Source: Bog-257 sp963834135 (GTDB lineage Bacteria; Acidobacteriota; Terriglobia; Terriglobales; Acidobacteriaceae). Taken from it: DNA of 64,000 nucleotides. The notes beneath the pieces were generated by a model. It saw only the letters and a list, made by a program, of their open reading frames with translations. It had not been told where the DNA came from and did not search any database. Where the stretch lies: the NCBI GenBank assembly GCA_963834135.1, contig CAWIAN010000006.1:62001-126000 (forward strand), given 5' to 3'. The position numbers and the translations under genes were made by a program. Shown here piece after piece: positions 59,036 to 64,000 of this stretch. Each line of letters starts with the position of its first letter. The first letter of the stretch is position 1.

Positions 59036-60016
59036 GTGCAAAATGTTCAGCCGGCAGTTCAGGCTGAGACGGGGTTTTCTCCCATGACACTTCCTGAACG
59101 AGCACCGACTGCAACGGCCGGCGAACCCAAGCGTGGCCTCATCGGCCGGTTAGTGCGGCTGGCGCTGATCGCCATCCTGATCATCATCGTGTTGTTCGCG
59201 GTGGCGGTGCTGAACAACAACTACTCGCTGCACCGCTCGTCACGGGCTGAGTTCACGGCTCAACTGGATCGCGCCGTCGATAGCGCAACGAATTGGATCG
59301 TGCAACAACCAGACATTCAGGGAAATCCGCCCCTCATGTTCATGATTGGCGACATGGCTGAGATGTCGGGCGATCCGCGTTTGCACAGCTATATCGAGAC
59401 TTATCTGGCCAGCCCCAGGGTGCGCCAACCGGGCAAACCGGAAACCTGGTACTACGCGCACTGGGCCGACGCCAGCGTTCCACTCCCTCTGATTCCCGAG
59501 GCGCGAGTGCAGTATCTGACCTGGCAGGACAAGTGGTTTACGTATGCGACCGCCCCAGACAAGGTGCAGCTACCCGCGGATTGGCGTGCCAATCTTTTCT
59601 CGCCCACCAAGTACAGTTGGGGCACGCGGACACATCTGCAGTTGATCGCATTAGACATCTACCGCCATTACAACCCACCTACCCCCGAGTTTACGGCTGT
59701 TATGGACGCTGTCACAAAAGGTGTGGCCAACGATGCCTACTGGGATTTCCGTGTCAGCGATTCTTATGAACAGCGCAATGCCTTCATCCTGGCCGGCGGC
59801 CGGCCAGACCTGATTCGCAGCCGCTGGATCGATCGCATCCTCGACAACCAGCAGTCGAACGGCGCGTGGAACTATTGCTGGTACGGCTGGTGCCGCGGCA
59901 TCTTCGAATTCCGCTTCGGAGAAGGCGACCAGGGCCACTCCACTGTGCAGGCAGCCTGGGCGCTATATCAGATCAAATACAAGCATCAGGACTGGATCAA
60001 AGAGCACTATCAGTAG
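59036..60016 (+). CDS. Membrane-anchored protein of unknown function beside gmd
   Basis: This encodes 326 residues (310 if ATG 59084 is used instead of GTG 59036). One membrane helix (about 40-62, LVRLALIAILIIIVLFAVAVL) is followed by a mostly helical, Trp/Tyr-rich extracytoplasmic domain. Its C-terminal part, ILDNQQSNGAWNYCWYGWC, FGEGDQGHSTVQAAWALYQI, resembles the QW-like helices of alpha/alpha-toroid enzymes such as terpene cyclases and polysaccharide lyases. I cannot assign a family. It starts six bases after the gmd stop, so it is probably co-transcribed and works on the exopolysaccharide or its lipid-linked precursor, which is inference. Confidence 0.75.
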   Translation: MQNVQPAVQAETGFSPMTLPERAPTATAGEPKRGLIGRLVRLALIAILIIIVLFAVAVLNNNYSLHRSSRAEFTAQLDRAVDSATNWIVQQPDIQGNPPLMFMIGDMAEMSGDPRLHSYIETYLASPRVRQPGKPETWYYAHWADASVPLPLIPEARVQYLTWQDKWFTYATAPDKVQLPADWRANLFSPTKYSWGTRTHLQLIALDIYRHYNPPTPEFTAVMDAVTKGVANDAYWDFRVSDSYEQRNAFILAGGRPDLIRSRWIDRILDNQQSNGAWNYCWYGWCRGIFEFRFGEGDQGHSTVQAAWALYQIKYKHQDWIKEHYQ

Positions 60017-60145
60017 AACGAACTTCCTGGCGAACGGCATAACGTCTGATAGCAGAGATTTTGATGGCAGTGATTCCGGGACCGGCGAATAATTCTGAGG
60101 GCCTTAGATGGTGGGCGAGCACGCCCAAGCGGAGGCTTCGATTTC

Positions 60146-62392
60146 ATGATCGGCACGCGCCTCGGCAATTACGAGATCATCGCCAAGCTGGGCCAAGGCG
60201 GTATGGGAGTGGTCTACCGTGCTCGGGACCTGCAGTTAGGGAGACAGGTCGCTCTCAAAGTATTGCCACCTGAGTTTGCCGACGATCCTGAACACGGCGC
60301 GCAGCTTGAACGAGAAGCCCGTGTGCTCGCCTCGCTCAATCACCAAAACATTGCCCAGGTCTACGGCTTCCACGCCGCTGGGCAAACCCGTGCGCTGGTC
60401 ATGGAATTGGTGGAAGGTCCAACACTGGCTGAACGGATTGCCGTTGGAGCCCTGCCGATTGAGGAGTGTCTCTCTATTTCCGCTCAGATCGTCAAGGCGC
60501 TTGGAGCAGCGCACGACCAAGGAATCGTACACCGTGATTTAAAGCCTCAGAATATTAAGCTGGCGAGTGGCGGCCGGGTGAAGGTACTTGATTTTGGCCT
60601 GGCGCGCATACAGGCGGCCAGCGGCTCGCTGATAGGGGATGCGGCCACGCTGACGCAGGCCACAAAGTCAGGAGCGATTTTCGGCACCGTCGGTTACATG
60701 GCTCCCGAGCAGGTTCGTGGCCAGACCGCCGACACGCGCGCCGATATCTTCTCTTTCGGCTGTGTGCTCTATGAAATCCTGACCGGCGAACGCGCCTTTC
60801 AGCGCGCGAATTCGATCGAGACACTCGCTGCTATCCTTCACGATACCCCGATACCGCCCAGCCGGCGCCGCCGCGATGTGCCGGCTGGCTTGGACCGCCT
60901 GGTGGCGCACTGCCTGGAAAAGGAACGTGCGGCCCGCTTCCAGTCTGCTCATGATCTGGAGTTCGCGCTGGCGGCCCTGACTCCCGCCGAGGCCCTGGCT
61001 GCGGTGCGCCCGCGAGCCGCTTCGGTCGCCGTGCTGCCGTTTACGAATCTGAGCGCCGACTCCGAAAACGAGTTCTTTGCCGACGGGATCACCGAGGATG
61101 TCATCGCTCACCTGGCCAAGATACGTTCCTTGAAAGTGATCTCCCGCACCTCGGTTATGGTGTTTAAGAAAAGCGAACGCAGCCTGCGCGAGATCGGCGA
61201 AAAGCTTGGCGCTGCCACTGTGGTCGAGGGCAGCGTACGGCGCGCCGGCAACCGGGTCCGCATCGTCGCCCAACTCGTCGACGCCTCCACCGACGAACAC
61301 ATCTGGGCTGATACTTACGATCGTGACCTGACCGATATCTTCAGCATTCAGAGCGATGTCGCCCTCAACATAGCCAATGCATTGCGTGCGGAGCTGTCGA
61401 GCGACGAACGCGCGCGCGTGGGCCGTCGTCCCACGTACAATCTCGAGGCATACGAGCTCTACCTACGCGGCCGTAATTCCTTTTATCGCTTTACTGAGGA
61501 AGGGCTTCTACGCAGCCTTGATGACTACGATGCCGCGATTGTTCAGGACCCAGGCTTCGCTCTTGCCTGGGCAAGCATTGCAGAAACTCATACCGAATCC
61601 TGTATTCAGGGCTTTGTCGGCCACTCGCCCGAGGAAACCATCAGGTTGGCCAAACGTGCAGCCTCTCGCGCTATGGAGATCGACGACGAACTGGCTGAGG
61701 CGCACGGCATCCAAGCCCTCATCCGTTTCGCCTTCGATTTCGATTGGCCGGAGGCTGAACGCGAATTCTTGAAGGCTATCGAACTCAGTCCGGGCAGCGC
61801 CGCAGTGCACGATCACTATAGCTGGCTATGCGCCTCGTTGGAACGGTATGACGATGCATTGCGCGAAGTACGGCGCGCACGGGAGCTGAACCCGGTTCTG
61901 ATTCAGTCCGACGTTGCGAATACGCTCTTGCGTGCCGGGCGCCTTGAGGAGGCATTAGAGGAGGCGAGACGCTGCGTTCGCGACGACCCTACAGCGCCTC
62001 GCTGTCACTCGATCCTTGGTTGGGCGCAGATCTTTCGTGGCGACAATGCAGAAGGCATTGCCTCACTCGAGCACGCTGCGACTCTCGCTCCCTCCACGAT
62101 GCTCTTTCGATCGCAGTTGGGACAAGCCTATGCGCTGACCCGTAATGTTGAGAAGGCGAGAGAAATCCTGCAACAGCTGCGCGAAAGGGCTAGCCACGAC
62201 TTCGTCTCGCCTTATCACTTCGCCTACGTTCACGCGGGACTTGGCGAGGCCGACGCTGCGATTGATTGGCTCGAGCGGGCCTTTGAACTCCGCTCCGGCG
62301 CAATCTATGGAATCAAGGGCTCGTTTCTTTTCAAAAATCTGCGAGGCCACCCCCGATTCGTGTCGCTGCTGCGCAAAATGAATCTGGCCTGA
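60146..62392 (+). CDS. Serine/threonine protein kinase with TolB-like and TPR regions
   Basis: This encodes 748 residues. The kinase domain (9-275) is complete: LGQGGMGVVY glycine loop, Lys38, HRDLKPQN (129-136), DFG (149-151) and MAPEQ (185-189). Next, residues 290-430 match the TolB-like N-terminal domain used with adenylate cyclases and kinases in acidobacteria (AVLPFTNLSADSENEFFADGITEDVIAHLA ... VEGSVRRAGNRVRIVAQLVDASTDEHIWADTYDR). The rest is TPR repeats. No membrane helix separates the domains, so it is probably cytoplasmic. It follows the exopolysaccharide cluster by 130 bases and ends 10 bases from the convergent gene at 62403. Confidence 0.93.
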   Translation: MIGTRLGNYEIIAKLGQGGMGVVYRARDLQLGRQVALKVLPPEFADDPEHGAQLEREARVLASLNHQNIAQVYGFHAAGQTRALVMELVEGPTLAERIAVGALPIEECLSISAQIVKALGAAHDQGIVHRDLKPQNIKLASGGRVKVLDFGLARIQAASGSLIGDAATLTQATKSGAIFGTVGYMAPEQVRGQTADTRADIFSFGCVLYEILTGERAFQRANSIETLAAILHDTPIPPSRRRRDVPAGLDRLVAHCLEKERAARFQSAHDLEFALAALTPAEALAAVRPRAASVAVLPFTNLSADSENEFFADGITEDVIAHLAKIRSLKVISRTSVMVFKKSERSLREIGEKLGAATVVEGSVRRAGNRVRIVAQLVDASTDEHIWADTYDRDLTDIFSIQSDVALNIANALRAELSSDERARVGRRPTYNLEAYELYLRGRNSFYRFTEEGLLRSLDDYDAAIVQDPGFALAWASIAETHTESCIQGFVGHSPEETIRLAKRAASRAMEIDDELAEAHGIQALIRFAFDFDWPEAEREFLKAIELSPGSAAVHDHYSWLCASLERYDDALREVRRARELNPVLIQSDVANTLLRAGRLEEALEEARRCVRDDPTAPRCHSILGWAQIFRGDNAEGIASLEHAATLAPSTMLFRSQLGQAYALTRNVEKAREILQQLRERASHDFVSPYHFAYVHAGLGEADAAIDWLERAFELRSGAIYGIKGSFLFKNLRGHPRFVSLLRKMNLA

Positions 62393-62402
62393 AAAGTGGC
62401 GG

Positions 62403-62915
62403 CTACTGTCCGATCCTCACGTCGAACTTGGTCACCGTCCACTGGCCCTGATCGAGAACCACGTGATAGACCCCGCCTGACATGCACTGGCTTCCGCATA
62501 GATAGCTGCCTTCTACTTCCGCTTGCGTTGGGCTGCGCCACAGAATGCCGCCCAACCCGAACATCACCGCGCTCTTCCTCGTGCGCTTGTCGACAATCGA
62601 CATGGTGAAGGTCTTAGTGTCTTTCTGCGTGCAATCGGACTCGGGCCTGACCGGCAGGGGTTTCAACCTGTCGAGAAAGTCGCGGTCCGCGTCCTGGCCC
62701 TTAACGCGGAAGCAGTAGACATGCGCCGTGAGCTGCCACGACTTGATCTGGTAGCGTGCAACGGCTTCGTAGACTGCCGCGGTCTCAGCGGGGGTCGGCT
62801 GAAAGTCTGAGGCTTGCTGGTCAGGCGCCTGCGCGGCCGGCTGGGCAGAGCTCTGTGCGGCAGCATTGCCAACAAATGTTGCGAACAGCACCAAAGCAAA
62901 AATCTGGAGTTTCAT
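62403..62915 (-). CDS. Small secreted protein of unknown function
   Basis: This encodes 170 residues. A signal peptide (KLQIFALVLFATFVGNAAAQ) is followed by a Gln/Ala-rich linker and a domain with four cysteines (HVYCFRVKGQ, ESDCTQKDTK, SYLCGSQCMSGGVYHVVLDQGQW). The paired spacing suggests two disulfide bonds. I do not recognise the family. ATG 62915 has GAGGAA upstream and starts the signal peptide. A weak sigma-54-like sequence (TGGCGCAACGGTGGCT on the minus strand, 62997-62982) lies upstream. Confidence 0.75.
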   Translation of the reverse strand: MKLQIFALVLFATFVGNAAAQSSAQPAAQAPDQQASDFQPTPAETAAVYEAVARYQIKSWQLTAHVYCFRVKGQDADRDFLDRLKPLPVRPESDCTQKDTKTFTMSIVDKRTRKSAVMFGLGGILWRSPTQAEVEGSYLCGSQCMSGGVYHVVLDQGQWTVTKFDVRIGQ

Positions 62916-63014
62916 GTTCGTTCCTCGAACCATGCTCGAACTCCCTTGGTGAACAGAAAATTCCGTTGCTGCTCAGATTCGAGCCACCGTTGCGCCAACC
63001 TGGAACCGCCGTGA

Positions 63015-64000
63015 CTACCCGCGTTTCGCCGTCAGCAACGACCGGTAATAATCTTCCAGTTGCCCAATCGTCTTCTGGACCTCGAAGAGCTGGCTGCAGC
63101 GCTCGAAACCGTTCGTACCCATAGTCGCACGCAATTCTTCATCGCGCAGCAGTTTGATGATAGGCTTGGCAAACTTCTCCGGCTCGCGCTCCGGCACTAG
63201 GTAGCCCGTCTCACCATCCACCACCGCGTCGCGATTGCCGCCGACGTCGATGGCCACTACCGGCATCCCCGCCGCCATGTATTCCATGATCGCGTTGGAA
63301 AATCCCTCGCTAATCGACGTCAGGCAGCCGATCGACATGCGTGAGAGCCAGTCCATCATGTTGCCTTCGCCCATGGTGTAGAAGACGCGGTCGCTAATGC
63401 CCAGCTCAGCCGAAAGCTTGCGAAGATCGTCATACAATTCACCGCGTCCCGCCAGCAGAAACGCAATATCCGGAACCTGGTCAGCCACCAGCTTCGCCGC
63501 ACGCAGGAACAGGGCGTGGTCCTTCACCGGACGCAGATTCGCTACAATGCCCACTACGCGGGCGTCTCGGGGGACGCCCAGTTTTTCGGCGGCTGCAGGA
63601 TCGCCCAATCCGCGGCTGAACTTTGTCATATCGACACCCTGGTAAACGACCCGCACGCGCTCGGGATCGAGCTTCTCCGTCTCAACCGCAATGCGTTTCG
63701 CCTCCAGAGAATTCGCCATGATGCCGTCGGCACGCAGGTTCATTGCGCGAAACATTCTTTTCAGCGACGACGTGTACCAGTACCCGGTATTCAGGCGGCT
63801 GGTGATGGCGATGCGATCGGTCCCCAGCGCAGACAGCACAGCAAACAGGCTGGTCTTGTTCATGTAGCCGTGCAGAATCCGCAGCCGGTGCTGCGTGGCA
63901 TATTTCCGGAACGCCAGCACCTGTTGCAGACCCTGAGGGGAATTCAAACTGGAGGTGGGAAAGACGGCGGTGTGGCAAATCGACGCTACGCTGCGCAGTT
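63015..64000 (-). CDS. GT4-family glycosyltransferase (partial, N-terminus outside window)
   Basis: The frame is open from the window edge to the stop at 63015 (about 327 codons visible). The GT-B, family 4 pattern is clear: MNLRADGIMANSLEAKRIAVETEKLDPERVRVVYQGVD, then VVGIVANLRPVKDHALFLRAAKLV, FLLAGRGELYDDL, and the nucleotide-sugar site SEGFSNAIMEYMAAGMPVVAIDVGGN with the EGFSNAIME acid motif. It should transfer a sugar from an activated donor, probably for the exopolysaccharide, given its position. It is on the opposite strand to the export operon, so it belongs to a separate transcript extending beyond the window. Confidence 0.9.
   Translation of the reverse strand, partial: LRSVASICHTAVFPTSSLNSPQGLQQVLAFRKYATQHRLRILHGYMNKTSLFAVLSALGTDRIAITSRLNTGYWYTSSLKRMFRAMNLRADGIMANSLEAKRIAVETEKLDPERVRVVYQGVDMTKFSRGLGDPAAAEKLGVPRDARVVGIVANLRPVKDHALFLRAAKLVADQVPDIAFLLAGRGELYDDLRKLSAELGISDRVFYTMGEGNMMDWLSRMSIGCLTSISEGFSNAIMEYMAAGMPVVAIDVGGNRDAVVDGETGYLVPEREPEKFAKPIIKLLRDEELRATMGTNGFERCSQLFEVQKTIGQLEDYYRSLLTAKRG

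Noticed and set aside
62982..62997. TGGCGCAACGGTGGCT (minus strand) as a sigma-54 promoter of the small secreted protein gene
   Set aside because: The -24 part is acceptable, but the -12 element reads TGGCT, one mismatch too many for a confident call.

Overview
The window looks like a chromosomal segment of an Acidobacteriota bacterium (Koribacter/Terriglobus-type soil lineage). This is inferred from gene content, not from a database search. The clues are an acidobacterial-type VWFA-related protein, an ADOP-type duplicated MacB-like permease, serine/threonine kinases fused to TolB-like and TPR regions, a PEP-CTERM protein with an XrtA-type exopolysaccharide locus, high-GC coding DNA, and intergenic repeats of the 'cacgagcgaagcgagggatc' and 'cagtagccag' types.

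Layout. 1-3.5 kb: the end of a Tat-exported [2Fe-2S] oxidoreductase subunit, a small cytochrome c, hemA and a membrane-anchored TPR protein. 3.6-17.2 kb: an unusual accessory region. Five paralogous polytopic membrane proteins with C-terminal TPRs resemble the TMTC/GT-C glycosyltransferases. They surround a secreted PEP-CTERM protein gene that has a perfect sigma-54 promoter and an out-of-frame sorting signal. Three of the five sit in a minus-strand run with a VWA protein and a DoxX-like protein. 17.4-25.3 kb: an orphan NtrC-type regulator, an AsmA-like protein, RNase HI, a phosphoesterase, an OppD-type ATPase and a GNAT acetyltransferase.

25.4-32.7 kb: the translation block rplM-rpsI-rpsB-tsf ... 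pyrH ... frr. It is interrupted by a recQ-type helicase gene on the opposite strand and by two related small His/Cys proteins. 32.7-40.7 kb: a decayed VOC gene, an ADOP permease, a membrane protein fused to a spermidine-synthase-like domain, and a small regulatory locus. That locus has a winged-helix regulator, two membrane proteins and a divergent serine hydrolase, with the same 23-bp operator-like motif found twice. 40.8-46.1 kb: coaE, an HtrA protease, pckA and a DUF4230 protein.

46.4-64 kb: signalling plus exopolysaccharide. A histidine kinase/sigma-54 response regulator pair points away from a PilZ protein and a second sigma-54 activator with its own sigma-54 promoter. These are followed by an XrtA-type export and synthesis operon: Wza-like protein, outer-membrane barrel, Wzz-like protein, AAA ATPase, tyrosine autokinase, polyprenyl glycosylphosphotransferase, GDP-mannose dehydratase and an unrecognised membrane-anchored protein. 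A Ser/Thr kinase, a small secreted protein and a truncated GT4 glycosyltransferase end the window. No exosortase gene was seen here. No rRNA, tRNA, CRISPR or insertion sequence was recognised.

Working model (inference): sigma-54 activators link the exopolysaccharide locus and the PEP-CTERM surface protein, and the TMTC-like enzymes may glycosylate Ser/Thr-rich exported proteins.
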